Shown piece by piece: positions 1-9,706 of a DNA stretch of 64,000 nucleotides (position 1 is the first letter of the stretch; every line of letters starts with the position of its first letter). The DNA is from Palsa-504 sp963818225 (GTDB taxonomy: Bacteria; Actinomycetota; Actinomycetes; Streptosporangiales; Streptosporangiaceae): the NCBI GenBank assembly GCA_963818225.1, contig CAWFRO010000007.1:1-64000 (forward strand), given 5' to 3'. Both the position numbers and the translations under genes were made by a program. A model generated the notes under the pieces. It saw only the letters and a list, made by a program, of their open reading frames with translations, was not told the DNA's origin and did not search any database.

Positions 1-183
1 GCCGAGCCGGTATACCCAGGTGCCGGTAGTCACCTCGATCGCCCCCAGTACGGTGATCTTGCGGTTCGTTCCCGGGGTGAGGACCTGCGGGCGGGCGCCG
101 CGCAGCGTCCAGCTGGCCCGCACGTGCGGCAGCAGGTTCAAGTGCGTCTCTGGACCTTTGGCGAACACGCTGACCGGGCGCAT
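1..183 (-). pseudogene. IS630-type transposase fragment (window edge)
   Basis: Reading the minus strand gives one open frame from about 183 to the window edge. It carries the IS630 DDE-domain pattern: an ETHLNLLPHVRASW block, then LRGARPQV, then TPGTNRKITVLGAIEVTTG and WVY. No start codon is present, and upstream (about 265) the same frame meets a stop, so this is a 5'-truncated remnant or an insertion scar. In active IS630 proteins the block is preceded by an Asp-Glu pair. Here the Asp position reads Pro (GPET), so a catalytic residue appears lost. The rest of the element lies outside the window, so length and ends cannot be judged. Family assignment is from motif recall, moderate confidence. 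Confidence 0.5.
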
Positions 184-316
184 ACTGACCACGACCTCGG
201 CGGGTGGGTGGACGTTGGAGGCAACCTCGATCCAACCCCCGGCGAGGCTGATGTCAATGGCCCATCACCCGGCAGCCTCATCCCCAGTTACGCGCAGAAC
301 TTATGGATGGGCGCTT

Positions 317-373
317 TAGGCCGCGGGCGATGATTTCTTTCTGGATTTCGGTGGTGCCGCCGAAAATCCACAC
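317..373 (-). pseudogene. Relic of an acyl-CoA dehydrogenase C-terminus
   Basis: On the minus strand these bases encode WIFGGTTEIQKEIIARGL, the C-terminal signature of acyl-CoA dehydrogenases. The intact dehydrogenase at 13977-15119 ends in the same residues. Over 318-368 the two DNA stretches differ at 3 of 51 positions, all synonymous. Homology stops abruptly on both sides, so only the last 17 or so codons survive. The synonymous-only differences suggest descent from a related functional copy rather than a very recent duplication of the gene at 14 kb. Confidence 0.7.
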
Positions 374-960
374 TTCGTGAAGGACGCCAACCAGCCAGAG
401 CCACCTCCGAATCCAGGCACGACTGGCTCATGACGAGATGTCCCATAATCGGCTTACTTGGCAACCCCGCCTTAGCTCGTCTAGGTCCCGGCCGGGGACC
501 TAAAACGGCTCCTATCAGATCCCAGCCGTTCGGTAGGAAAGAGCAACGCAGCGCGGTCGCGGCGTGAAGATCAACACGCCTGCAACACAGATGAATTGGC
601 ACTATACAGTACACTGCGGTGCGTCTACGACGGCGGTTCCGAGCCAGCGGTCAGCAAATGCGAATGAGCTGGCTGAGTCATCCTGCGAATGACGATAGTC
701 CAAGGCGTGGTGGACCGTCTTGTAACCGGCCTCTCACATCATTGATCGCCATCTACGTGAGGCACAGCGGGTTCGAATAGCAACCCTCCGCGGTAACGTA
801 ACGTGACAGGCGCCCAGATTGTATAATTGGCTCGAACAATTTCAGATCGCCGAGTCGGTATGCATGATCAGGCTGGAGCGGTCTGACGGATTGGCACTCA
901 GATCGTTTAATTCTGGTCGCTGAATGCTGTACAGGGTATCCCCGGCCGTATCGTGTACTC
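374..960. other. Gene-poor stretch, nothing recognised
   Basis: About 590 bases between the dehydrogenase relic and the chitinase-like gene. Short open frames exist on both strands but none has a family-like protein pattern or an RBS. Base composition looks less GC-rich than in the neighbouring genes, fitting accessory or decayed DNA. Confidence 0.4.
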
Positions 961-1848
961 CTAGCCAGGCGCAGACGTGCCCATCTCGCCGGCGAGTGCT
1001 TGCGCGGTCCCCTCCGCCCAGGTTCCGCATTGATCATATGAAAACTCCCAGCCCATGACGCCACCAAACGCGGAACCAAAGGTCTGTAGCAGCGGGGCGA
1101 TGACCTGGCTGGTGAATTGGCCGAGCGGGAGATACCCGCCGCCAGCAGGATTGAGAGGGACGCCCATCAGCAGCTCTGATGCGCCTGTAATACCAGCGAA
1201 AATCTCATAATAAGAAACCTTGCTGCTGGCCGGCGCGTCATACAAGGGGTTGTTGTAGAACTGGCAGTTGAACCAGGAGATATTATTGCCCGCTCCCTGC
1301 CATATCCGGGTGTATGCGCCGTTATAGCGCTTGTTGTTTGGATCAAAATAGGGTGGTTGCGGGGCATGGGTGATGATGTTATGTCCCGGCGGCAGTTGCT
1401 GGGCCAGCCCGTTCGTCAGTTCGATCAGGAATGTGACCCCATCGTAGACGCCGGCGCCAGCAGGGCCGCCGGTGAATCCATAATCATCTTCGTAGTCGAT
1501 GTCCACTCCGCTGAAGCCATTGGCGGTCACGTATCCGGCTATCTGTCCCACCATGCCATTCACGTCCTGGGCGTACTGCTGCCAGTCACTGGACGGGAAT
1601 CCCTCCTTGGCCCCCCCGACGGAGATCAACACATTCTTGCCGGCGTCTTGCAGCGCCTGGATGTCCTCCGGATTGGGATTACCACCAGAGCCGAAGGCGC
1701 CACCTTGTCCCGTCAAAGTGCAATTATCACCCGGAACCAGGAAGGCGAGAATGACATCCGTATAGGGCAGGCCGCTGATCCCTGCCAGGGGTATCGGGTT
1801 AGAGCCGCCATTATAGTAAATGACATTACGCGGCGGCGTGGTACTCAT
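961..1848 (-). CDS. GH18 chitinase-like glycoside hydrolase
   Basis: A 295-residue protein of the GH18 TIM-barrel family, which cleaves beta-1,4-GlcNAc polymers by substrate-assisted catalysis. Strand 3 has LISVGG (about 74-79). The DxDxE catalytic motif is seen as VDIDYE at 115-120 with Glu120 as the expected acid/base, followed by an EDDYG stretch. Start ATG at 1848 is supported by GGAGG eight bases upstream. There is no signal peptide, no carbohydrate-binding module and no membrane segment, unusual for a secreted chitinase; it could be intracellular, exported by another route, or a lectin-like or endo-glycosidase relative. It stands alone, with gene-poor DNA on both sides. Family call is firm; substrate is inferred. 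Confidence 0.85.
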   Translation of the reverse strand: MSTTPPRNVIYYNGGSNPIPLAGISGLPYTDVILAFLVPGDNCTLTGQGGAFGSGGNPNPEDIQALQDAGKNVLISVGGAKEGFPSSDWQQYAQDVNGMVGQIAGYVTANGFSGVDIDYEDDYGFTGGPAGAGVYDGVTFLIELTNGLAQQLPPGHNIITHAPQPPYFDPNNKRYNGAYTRIWQGAGNNISWFNCQFYNNPLYDAPASSKVSYYEIFAGITGASELLMGVPLNPAGGGYLPLGQFTSQVIAPLLQTFGSAFGGVMGWEFSYDQCGTWAEGTAQALAGEMGTSAPG

Positions 1849-2229
1849 GACTTTTTCCTCCGGTGAGATGCTGTCCAGTGCGCGCCGTCACCCAGGCGCC
1901 GGGGATGCCGGCGACCGGCTGGACGGACACGCCGAGCCGGCCCCGGGGTCTCGCGGCTGATGCCGCCCCCAGAAGCGGCGGCCTGCCGCTTCCAGCCTCG
2001 ATCTCGTTGCGCCTGAGCACGAACCCGCTGGCAGGAATGGGTTCCCTCCATCCCCGTCGGGCGTCCGGTATGGCAGCGAAGTTCTTCGCCGCCACGAAGG
2101 GCCGACCGGGCAGCCCGACCCAACCCCGCGGCAAGACCAAAATCAGTGATATACGGCGGCGCAGCGTTATCGCTTCGCCCGTACGGGCCAGCTTCACCCG
2201 GCCGCGGCAGATGCCCGACCGGACCAGGC
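1849..2229. other. Gene-poor stretch upstream of the GH18 gene
   Basis: About 380 bases between the GH18 start and the broken LuxR gene. Only low-complexity GC-rich open frames are seen, with no recognisable protein. It should contain the GH18 promoter, but no clear -35/-10 pair stands out. Confidence 0.35.
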
Positions 2230-2526
2230 TCACAGCAGCCCAGTGCCCACGGCCCAGGTCGCGGCTGCGGCGCGGGAGCAGAGGCTGAGCTTGCGCAGGA
2301 TGCTGGCCAGCTACCGGTGCGGTGTGCTCACTCACGCAAGCCGCCCAGCGATATAGGGGTTGGTCAGTCCTCGCACGACGAGCCTCAGCACATCCAACTC
2401 GCGGGGCGTCAGCATGAACTTAAGCGTCTGAATGGCCACCGGCCCAGGCCCCTCATCAAGGTTGACGCCAACCGCACCGGCCAGAACCCACCGGCCCCTC
2501 AACCGCGCGGCCACAACATCATACGT
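2230..2526 (-). pseudogene. Broken LuxR-family HTH regulator
   Basis: The minus strand encodes a sensor-domain tail (RLRGRWVL onward, from about 2505) followed by the LuxR DNA-binding start LTPRELDVLRLVVRGL and YIAGRLACVSEHT near 2412-2330. At about 2320 the frame is lost. The rest of the helix-turn-helix continues in another frame as LASILRKLSLCSR and WAVGTGLL, with a stop at 2230. Around two bases seem to be missing at the junction. No convincing start or N-terminal domain remains upstream, where the region is overlapped by the divergent carboxymuconolactone-decarboxylase-like gene. This is a regulator fragment inactivated by a frameshift and an N-terminal loss. Confidence 0.7.
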
Positions 2527-2654
2527 TCGCCAGGGACGACAGGTGCCGCCACGTCGGCGATCAGCGCACCACCGGCCGCCGTGCCGCCAGGCAACCGGCC
2601 GGACTTGCGAGTCCCGGGGACCGACCGCGCACGGCAGTCTAAATCCGCCCAGAA

Positions 2655-3245
2655 TTGCCAGATCAGTGTTGTTGGCGGCGGTTCGGACGCACACCACGGA
2701 GCTGCGCGGACCTCGCAGAGGACGGCTACGTGTCGAACGTGTCCCGGCTGTGGGCGCACCAGCCAGAGACCCTGAGGCAGCTGTTCGGGCTGATGTCTGA
2801 GGCATTCACGCCCAGCGGCCTGGCTGACCGTCAGCGCGGGATCCTGGTGACCGCCGCTGCCTCGGCCCTGGGTGACTCGTACTGCTCGATGGCGTGGGGA
2901 GGGAAGCTGAGCAAGGCGTCGGACGCCGCTGTCGCGGCAGGGGTTCTCAACGGCAGCGACGCCGTGCTGACCGGCCAGGAGAAAGCCATGGCCGCGTGGG
3001 CCAGGAAGGTCGCCACGGACCCGAACGCGACGACGGCCACCGACATCGAGGCGCTCCGGGAGACCGGGCTCGATGACGGGCAGGTCTTCGCCATCACCGC
3101 CTTCGTGGCCCTCCGCCTGGCGTTTGCTGCGGTCAACGACTCACTCGGCGCTCACCCCGACGCGCAACTCGTCCGGTCTCTGCCCCCGCAGGTGCGCGAA
3201 GCCGTCACCTACGGCCGACCCGCAGATCAAGCACCCCCGGTCTGA
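2655..3245 (+). CDS. Carboxymuconolactone decarboxylase/AhpD-like protein, 5' end uncertain
   Basis: From about residue 19 the protein follows an AhpD-like family pattern: LAEDGYVSNVSRLWAHQPETL, a helix bearing the QRGILVTAAASALGDSYC block, AWGGKLS, and an all-alpha C-terminus ending near 196. Members are helical oligomers, some with peroxidase activity through a CxxC pair. Here only one Cys remains (DSYCSMAWG), so classical AhpD chemistry is doubtful. The only in-frame start before the conserved part is a TTG at 2655 with no good RBS, and the first 17 residues look unlike the family. The 5' end may therefore be eroded. It diverges from the broken LuxR gene. Confidence 0.6.
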   Translation: MPDQCCWRRFGRTPRSCADLAEDGYVSNVSRLWAHQPETLRQLFGLMSEAFTPSGLADRQRGILVTAAASALGDSYCSMAWGGKLSKASDAAVAAGVLNGSDAVLTGQEKAMAAWARKVATDPNATTATDIEALRETGLDDGQVFAITAFVALRLAFAAVNDSLGAHPDAQLVRSLPPQVREAVTYGRPADQAPPV

Positions 3246-3628
3246 CCTGGCCCTGCGGCCAGCCTGCCGCATCCTGAACGCAGGAGCGGGCGGCGGTCCC
3301 AGCACCGCTGGGGCAACACATACTGGCGCGGGCGGGCAGGAGCATGGAGTTGACGCCAAGCGGCAGAACACTCGCTCTCGGACACCTCGGATACCAACCC
3401 AGTCGACCACCTGGACATTCATATGGGCGGTTCCCGCGTTTCCCCGATAAACGTCCCGCTGATCTGCTGCTTACGCCGTGTGACAGTCGCCGGTGAGGAT
3501 GGCCGCGGTCGCGATCTCACGAGCGAGCAACGCGGGATCCCACCGGTGGGAGGCCACGGTCTTACGGCAAACGGAGTCAGCACAGGGCGCTGGACATTAG
3601 ATGGGGTCGTCGCAGACCAGCGAGCAGG
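3246..3628. other. Gene-poor stretch
   Basis: No recognisable gene, RNA or clear terminator between the carboxymuconolactone-decarboxylase-like gene and the 3' end of the broken AfsR/SARP-type regulator. Confidence 0.35.
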
Positions 3629-6600
3629 CTAGCGACGCGGGGTCACGGCAGGCTGGTCGGCGAGACTGGCCAGGGCGGTCCTGACCCGCTCGGCCAGACG
3701 CCGTAGCGCGCCGGTCTTCATAGATCAGCAGGGCAGCCTTTAGCCTGGCGGTAGCCTGCCCGGGTGCGCCAGCCAGCCGCTCTACCTCGGCTCTGGCTTC
3801 CTGGGCCGTGGCCTGGGCCAGCGGGGACGCAGCCGGGGCCAGCCGCGCCCCTTCATCGGCCTCCCGGCGGGCTGCGGCGAACTGGCCGCGGCGGGCCAGC
3901 AGCTTCGCTTTGACATATACCGCTCTGGCCGCAAAGGTGGGTGACGCCCCGTCGAGTAGTCCCTCGATCATCTTCGCGGCGTCCTCGAACCGGCCTTGGT
4001 CATACAGCGCCTCGGCGAGCATCACGGTGCTCATTGCGAGGTAATACCGCTCGCCCATGGCCTGAAAGGTCTCATACCCGGCCCGCAGATGGCGTTCAGC
4101 CGCGACCGGGTCACCGATGGCCAGTTCCGTCACTCCGCCCCCGGCGGCGCCTTGGGCCAGGGCAAGTTTCATGCCGAGGCCGACGAGTATGGACTGCATG
4201 CGGTCGATCGCGGCGCGGGCGTCGGCGGAGCGGCCGAGATAGGCATACAGCGCGCTGAGCGGCTGGAGCAGGGCTGCTTCCGCCCAGGTGTCGCCGCTGG
4301 CGTCGTGCAGGAGTTCCTCGGTGCGAGCGACCGCGGCATCGGCCGGGATGGGCAGCGCGACCAGATAGCTTGTGGCCAGCCAGCTACTCGCGAGCATCTG
4401 CGCGCGGTGATTGCCGCTTTGCCGGGCGCAGGCGATCGCCCGCTCGAGGACCTCCAGGTATACCGGTGCGTAGTCGAGGATGCCCCGCAGCCTGCCGGCG
4501 AAGGTCAGCGCATCGGCCAGCCCGGCCAGGTCCCCTTCGGCTTCCAGGACCGCGGCGGCCGCCTCGCATTCCGCCAGCATCTCGGCGATCCCAGCGCCCT
4601 GCCGAAACCGCACGTCGGCGAGCAAGACCCGGATCCGGGCCTGTACCGCAGGGCGCGCCGACGGCAACCTGGATGCCTTCGGACAGGACAGCTTGCGCGC
4701 CTTGCGGCTCACCCGCCTCGAACAGCACCACCCCCAGCAGCCGCAACAGGTCCGCCCGCAGCCGCTGGTCAGCCGGGTGCTGGGCTAGGGCGCGTTCCAG
4801 CCAGTCCTGTCCCTCGGCCAGCAGCCCGCGGCCGAGCCAGAACTCCCCGAGCGCCCGGGCCAGCCGCGGCCCAGCCGGGTCACCGCGTGCCAGGGACCAT
4901 TCCAGCGCCGCGCGGAAATTGTCCTGCTCGCGCGCCAGCACCGGCAGCCGGCGTTCCCGCTCCGCCAGGCCCACGAACGCGGCCGCGTGCCGGTCCCGGG
5001 CCGCGTCAGTGCCTCCGGCCTGCGCCAGCCGGTCCGCCGCGTAGTACCGCACCGTGTCCAGCAGCCGGTACCGGGTCCCGTCCTCGGCCGGTTCCGCCGC
5101 CACCAGCGACTTGCCGGCGAGCCCGTCGATCACTTCCAGCGCCGCGTCCTGGTCCCCGCCACTGCATACCTCCGCGGCCTGCGCCAGGCCGAAGGTGCCG
5201 GCGAACACCGACAGCTCGCCCAGGACCCGGCGCTCCCCGGCGTCCAGCAAGTCATAGCTCCAGTCCATCGCCGCCCGCAGCGCCTGATGCCGCGGATCCG
5301 CGGCGGGCCGCCGGTAGGCCAGGAACCGGAACCGGTCCGCCAGGTGCGCCTCGATCTCCGCCGCGGACAGCGTGCCCAGCCGCGCCGCGGCCAGCTCGAT
5401 GGCCAGCGGCAGCCCGTCCAGCGTCCGGCAGATCCGCTCCGCGACCGCCACCGGCGCCACCCCGCCGCCGGTTCCGCCGCGCGCCGCCGACCCGCGGTCC
5501 AGGAACAGCCGCACCGCCGCCGCCTGCCCGGCCTGCTGCGCGTCGGCGGTCTGCGGCGGCAGGTCCAGCGGCCGCACCGGGTAGGTGACCTCGCCGGGGA
5601 TGCCCAGCGGCTCCCGGCTGGTGGCCAGTACCCGCAGCCCCGGCGCGGCCCGCAGCAGCGCCCCGGCCAGTGCCGCGCACGCCTCCAGCAGGTGCTCGCA
5701 GTTGTCCAGGACCAGCAGCAGCTCCGCTGACCGCAGCCGGTAGATCAGCGCCTCCAGCACCGGCACATCACCGGCCTGCCGCACCCCCAGAGCCGTCATC
5801 ACCTGCGCGGCCACCAACGCCGGCTCGGCGACACCGGCCAGTTCGGCCAGCCACACCCCGTCCCGGAACCGGCCCACCGCCCCGGCCCCGGCCTCCACCG
5901 CCAGGCGGGTCTTGCCCGTCCCGCCGGTCCCGGTCAGCGTGACCAGCCGCACCTGTTCCAGCAGCTCCCCGACCCGGGCCAGATCCTGCTCGCGGCCCAG
6001 GAAACTGGTCAACGGCGCGGGCAGGTTATGCCGCCGCGGTGGCGGCGGCGCCGGGACTTCCTGCCGAAGCACCGCCTGCTCCAGCTGCCGCAGCTCCGGC
6101 CCGGGTTCCAGGCCCAGCTCGCCCGCCAGCAGGTCCCGGGCCCGCCGGTAGGCGGCCAGCGCATCAGCCTGCCGCCCAGCCCGGTACAGCGCCAGCACCA
6201 GCAGCCGCCACAACCGCTCCCGCAGCGGATGCTCCCCGGCCAGGCCCTCCAGCTCCCCGATCACCTCCGCCTGCAGCCCCAGCTCGATATCGGCCTCAAT
6301 CCGGCCTTCCACCGCCACCAGCCGCAGGTCCTCCAGCCGCGCCGCCTCCCGCGCCAGCGGCTCCACCTCACCCACATCGGCCAGCGCCGCGCCCCGCCAC
6401 AACCCCAGCGCCTGCCGGAAATAACCCGCCGCCGCAGCCGCCTCCCCCGGCTCAGCACCGCCTGCCCGGACGCGGCCAGCCGCTCAAACCGGACCGCATC
6501 CACCGCACCCGGATCCACGCCCAGCACATACCCGCCCCCCCGCGCCTCCAGCGCAGCGTCCGGGCCCAGCACGCCTCGCAGCCTGGACACATACGACCGC

Positions 6601-6853
6601 AGCGTCGTCCCCGACCCCCGCGGCGGGCTACCCCGCCAGACCTCCTCTACCAGCCGGCTCGCCGGTACCACCCGGCCCGCCTCCAGCACCAGCAACGCCA
6701 GCAACGCCCGCGGCCGCGGCCCGCCCAGCCCGACCTCGCACCCGCCCGCCACACCTGCACCGGGCCGAGCAGCCGCACCTCAAACGGCAAGCTCCCGCCT
6801 ACACCAGGCCCATCATCCAGGGACACGCCAAGATAATCCGCCGACCCGGCCAT
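3629..6853 (-). pseudogene. AfsR/SARP-type BTAD-NB-ARC-TPR regulator with four frameshifts
   Basis: Joined across frames this is a regulator of about 1,050 residues: an N-terminal winged helix (FEVRLLGPVQVW, then GGPRPRALLALLVLEAGR), a BTAD domain (AALADVGEVEPLAREAARLEDLRL, LAGEHPLRERLW, ALAAYRRARDLL), a P-loop ATPase (TGTGGTGKTRLAVE near 5920, LLLVLDNCEHLL near 5700, ATSREPLG) and TPR-like repeats. The reading frame breaks near 6745, near 6445 (in a run of five Cs), near 4650 and near 3710, after which LAERVRTALASLADQPA continues in another frame to a stop at 3629. Such proteins activate secondary-metabolite clusters, but no cluster is adjacent. Four breaks argue for a dead gene, though some could be sequencing indels. 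The longest intact piece (4.7-6.4 kb) keeps its protein conservation, so inactivation may be recent. Confidence 0.8.
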
Positions 6854-7578
6854 TCCCGCAATACCAGCCAGCTCCCCGCTGCGGCGGACAGCAGTTCACC
6901 TGCAGTTGTTCGGCGCGGATAAACCAGCCGCGGGTAAGCCGCCTGCCAGCCCACTCGCCCGGCTCGCAGTGGCCATCAGTGCCAAGCCGGAGATCAGTGG
7001 CCAGCCGATGCGGCGCTGCCCGCGCCGATGCCAGCTTGTTATGCGTCACTCGCGATGAGCATGGCGACAACATTCAAGATGAGCACGGGGAATTGGACAT
7101 TCCAGGCAGTCCAGTGCAGGGTGCTCACGGTGTCGCCCCCGTACTCACAGTGTCGTGACGCGTACGTAGCGATCGTATTGAGCGCATCACCAGCGGTGAG
7201 CGCGACAGCGCGGGCAGCGCGACCCGCCGACCCAGCGGAAAGCTTTCCAGGTCACGACAGCCACGATGGCCCGGCCAGCGCACGCCCGCCCAGGGCAGCT
7301 CGTGTTGCAACCTGCCCACTGCCACCCCGGCGCGCAACCTGAACCGCCCGGCCACCAGGACAAACACGATAAGCATGCCCCGGTATTGCGGCGCTCGCGA
7401 GCCCCAAACCCGCTTCGGGCCGTATGCGAGCGTGACCCTCGCGGGTTCAACACGATTCCAACCGCCTGCAACACCCTTCACTCAGCCTCGTATCAGGTAC
7501 CGGCCAGCCCGGCCGGACAACACCACGAGGGGCAGCCTCATGACGCCAACTCGTCTGACATCAGAAAGGATGCTAGCC
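6854..7578. other. Gene-poor stretch upstream of the ABM gene pair
   Basis: About 725 bases with only unconvincing open frames. No RNA gene or repeat seen. The promoter for the two ABM-fold genes should lie at the right end. Confidence 0.35.
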
Positions 7579-7935
7579 ATGAGCACAGAGATTTCTTGGG
7601 TATTCGAAGTGACCGTTAAGCCAGATGCGCTGGACGAATTCAGCGCGCTGATCCGGGAGGCAGTCGCCGATGACCAGGCGGCCGAACCCGGCTCGCAGAT
7701 CCTCGAGTGCTTCATCGACGGCCAGGACGCCCACTTCTATGAGCGTTACCAGGACATGGCCGCTGCCTTGACCCATCTCCAGCGATTCGGGGAGAACTAC
7801 GCTTCCCGTCTCTTCGCCCTGTCCATCCCGGGACGTCTGAGCGTATACGGCGAGCCGGGCGATGAAGTGAAGGCGGCGCTGGCCGCTTTCAGCCCGCGCT
7901 ACCTGGAGCCGCTGGCCGGTTTCGCCAGGAGCTAG
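7579..7935 (+). CDS. Putative antibiotic-biosynthesis-monooxygenase (ABM) fold protein
   Basis: A 118-residue protein. The first half reads as an ABM/YgiN-type ferredoxin-like domain: a beta strand ISWVFEVTVKP, a helix ALDEFSALIREAVADDQ, then GSQILECFIDGQDAHFYERYQDMAAALTHL. Such proteins are small dimeric alpha+beta barrels that oxidise quinols or bind hydrophobic ligands without a prosthetic group. I chose ATG 7579 over an in-frame upstream start because AAAGGA lies eight bases before it and the family pattern starts there. The next gene (7975) starts 39 bases on and has the same type of fold, so the two are probably cotranscribed and may form a hetero-oligomer. Substrate unknown. Confidence 0.65.
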   Translation: MSTEISWVFEVTVKPDALDEFSALIREAVADDQAAEPGSQILECFIDGQDAHFYERYQDMAAALTHLQRFGENYASRLFALSIPGRLSVYGEPGDEVKAALAAFSPRYLEPLAGFARS

Positions 7936-7974
7936 CAGGGTTATCCATCGCCGTTACAGCCGAAGGAGAGAACA

Positions 7975-8277
7975 ATGATCGTAGGAGTAATCCGGACGAC
8001 ATCACCAGGTCAACGGACTGAGGAGCAAAATCGGCTGTTCCAGAGCCTCTACAAAGAAATTCGCGCCGTGGCTGGCTGTGAAGCCGTAATCGTTGCGAGG
8101 CGCTATGACACAGTGGCAGATATCACTACGGCCGTAACGGTCTTCCGGTGGCGCGACGACGCTGCTCGGCAGGCGGCGAACTCTTGTATCCAAGAGGTGG
8201 CCGAGCGAATGGGACAGGCAGTTCCCGGTTTGACGGCCGTCAGTGTCGAGGACTATGAGTTGGCAACTGACCTTTAA
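7975..8277 (+). CDS. Small ABM-like alpha+beta barrel protein
   Basis: A 100-residue protein with strand-helix-strand order compatible with the dimeric alpha-beta barrel fold: MIVGVIRTT, helix EEQNRLFQSLYKEIRAV, strand CEAVIVARRYD, strand TAVTVFRWRDDAA, a second helix and GLTAVSVEDYELA. A strong RBS (GAAGGAGAG) precedes the ATG. It follows the ABM gene at 7579 in what looks like a two-gene operon. No catalytic residues can be named and no close family is recognised. It could be a partner subunit or a stand-alone quinone- or heme-related protein. Confidence 0.55.
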   Translation: MIVGVIRTTSPGQRTEEQNRLFQSLYKEIRAVAGCEAVIVARRYDTVADITTAVTVFRWRDDAARQAANSCIQEVAERMGQAVPGLTAVSVEDYELATDL

Positions 8278-8518
8278 CCTGACCTCGGCCAAACTAGTGC
8301 GCACCCGGCGGGACTGGGACGGCGCTCGCACCGCTGTCACCTAGCCACACGTAACGCCGACTAGGCGCGGGCGCCAACTCGTTCGTTGGAGGGCCCAGCT
8401 TGGCTCAGATCTCCCGGTTCTGCGAGGCTCGGTTGTCGCGCTTCAGCTGGTTATCTCTTCGTGCCTTTCTGGTTTGACTCGATAGCCGACTCCCCACTTC
8501 CCCAGACGCAGGCTGTGG

Positions 8519-9706
8519 TTAGCGTAGCGGGCGGAACGCCGCCCGGATCTCGGTCGCGAACAGCTCGGGCTCTTCCCAGGCGGCGAAGTGGCCGCCCTTG
8601 TCGGCCTCGTGGAAGTAGGTGAGATTGGGGTAGGACTTCTGGACCCAGCTGCGCGGGGCCCGGAAGATCTCGCCGGGGAACGTGGTGAAGCCGACCGGGA
8701 GCGAGACCTCCGGCCGAGCCTGCCCGGATGCCGCCGCGAGAGCCTGGGCTCGTCCGCTCTCCCAGTAGGACCGGGCCGCCGAGGCCCCGGTACCGGTCAG
8801 CCAGTACAGCGTGATGTTGTCGAGGATGTGGTCCCGGGTGAGACCCCCGGACGGCTGCCCGTCGACGAAGGCGCGGGAGATCTTGTAGTAGGCGTCGGTG
8901 TCGTGGTCGAGCATCCAGGCGGCCAGGGCGACGGGTGAATCCAGCAGGGCGTATCCGATCGTCTGCGGCCGTGTGGCCTGCTCCAGGAAGTAGCCGAAGC
9001 CGCTCGTCCTGAATGTCTGGGTCTGCTCGAGCGCTGCGCGTTCCTGCTCGGTTTCGGCTGGCATGGCGCCGCCGCCCAGCGCTGTCACGAGCAAGTTCAT
9101 GTGGATGCCGAGCAGCCCCTCGGGTGCCTGGCGGCCCATCGCGTCGGTGATGGAGGCGCCTTGGTCACCGCCTTGGGCGACGTAGCGGGTGTAGCCGAGG
9201 CGGTGCATCAGCTCCGCCCAGGCAGCCGCGATGCGGCTGGGGTTCCAGCCGATTTCGGGCGGCTCGGCGGAGAAGCCGTAGCCGGGCAGCGACGGCAGCA
9301 CGAGGTCGAACGCGTCCTCGGCGCGTCCGCCGTACGCGGCCGGGTTGGTGAGCGGGCCGACGGAGTCCAGCAGCTCGATGACCGAGCCGGGCCAGCCGTG
9401 CGTCATGATCAGCGGCAACGCGTCCGCGTGCTGTGACTTCACGTGGATGAAGTGGATGTCCAGCCCATCGATCTCGGTCTTGAACTGCGGCAGCGCGTTC
9501 AGTTTCGCCTCGCACGCGCCCCAGTCGTAATCAGTCGTCCAGTAGCCGGCGAGTTCCTGCAACGTCGCCAGCTGCACGCCTTGCGACCGGTCAGCGACCA
9601 GCTCCCGGGAAGGCCAGCGCCTCGCGGCGATGCGCTGCCGAAGGTCGGCGACCGCTTGGTCGGGCATGTCGACCCGGAAGGGCCGGATTTCGGTTTCGCT
9701 GGACAT
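8519..9706 (-). CDS. Epoxide hydrolase, EHN-type (paralogue 1)
   Basis: A 395-residue alpha/beta hydrolase of the microsomal/bacterial epoxide hydrolase type. It has an N-terminal EHN lid (IRPFRVDMPDQAVADLRQRI, about 7-26; QFKTEIDGLDIHFIH, about 74-88). The oxyanion element is HGWPG (103-107), the nucleophile Asp181 sits in GGDQGAS, and the general base is His373 in GGHFAAWEEPELF. It opens epoxides to vicinal diols in the cytosol. ATG 9706 is preferred to longer starts because AGGAGG precedes it and it matches the N-termini of the paralogues at 23985 and 27470. No partner oxygenase is adjacent, unlike the other two copies. Confidence 0.88.
   Translation of the reverse strand: MSSETEIRPFRVDMPDQAVADLRQRIAARRWPSRELVADRSQGVQLATLQELAGYWTTDYDWGACEAKLNALPQFKTEIDGLDIHFIHVKSQHADALPLIMTHGWPGSVIELLDSVGPLTNPAAYGGRAEDAFDLVLPSLPGYGFSAEPPEIGWNPSRIAAAWAELMHRLGYTRYVAQGGDQGASITDAMGRQAPEGLLGIHMNLLVTALGGGAMPAETEQERAALEQTQTFRTSGFGYFLEQATRPQTIGYALLDSPVALAAWMLDHDTDAYYKISRAFVDGQPSGGLTRDHILDNITLYWLTGTGASAARSYWESGRAQALAAASGQARPEVSLPVGFTTFPGEIFRAPRSWVQKSYPNLTYFHEADKGGHFAAWEEPELFATEIRAAFRPLR

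Noticed and set aside
3996..5588. A 530-codon plus-strand frame
   Set aside because: It is antisense to the AfsR/SARP-type gene, with Arg/Pro/Ala-biased composition typical of shadows in GC-rich DNA.
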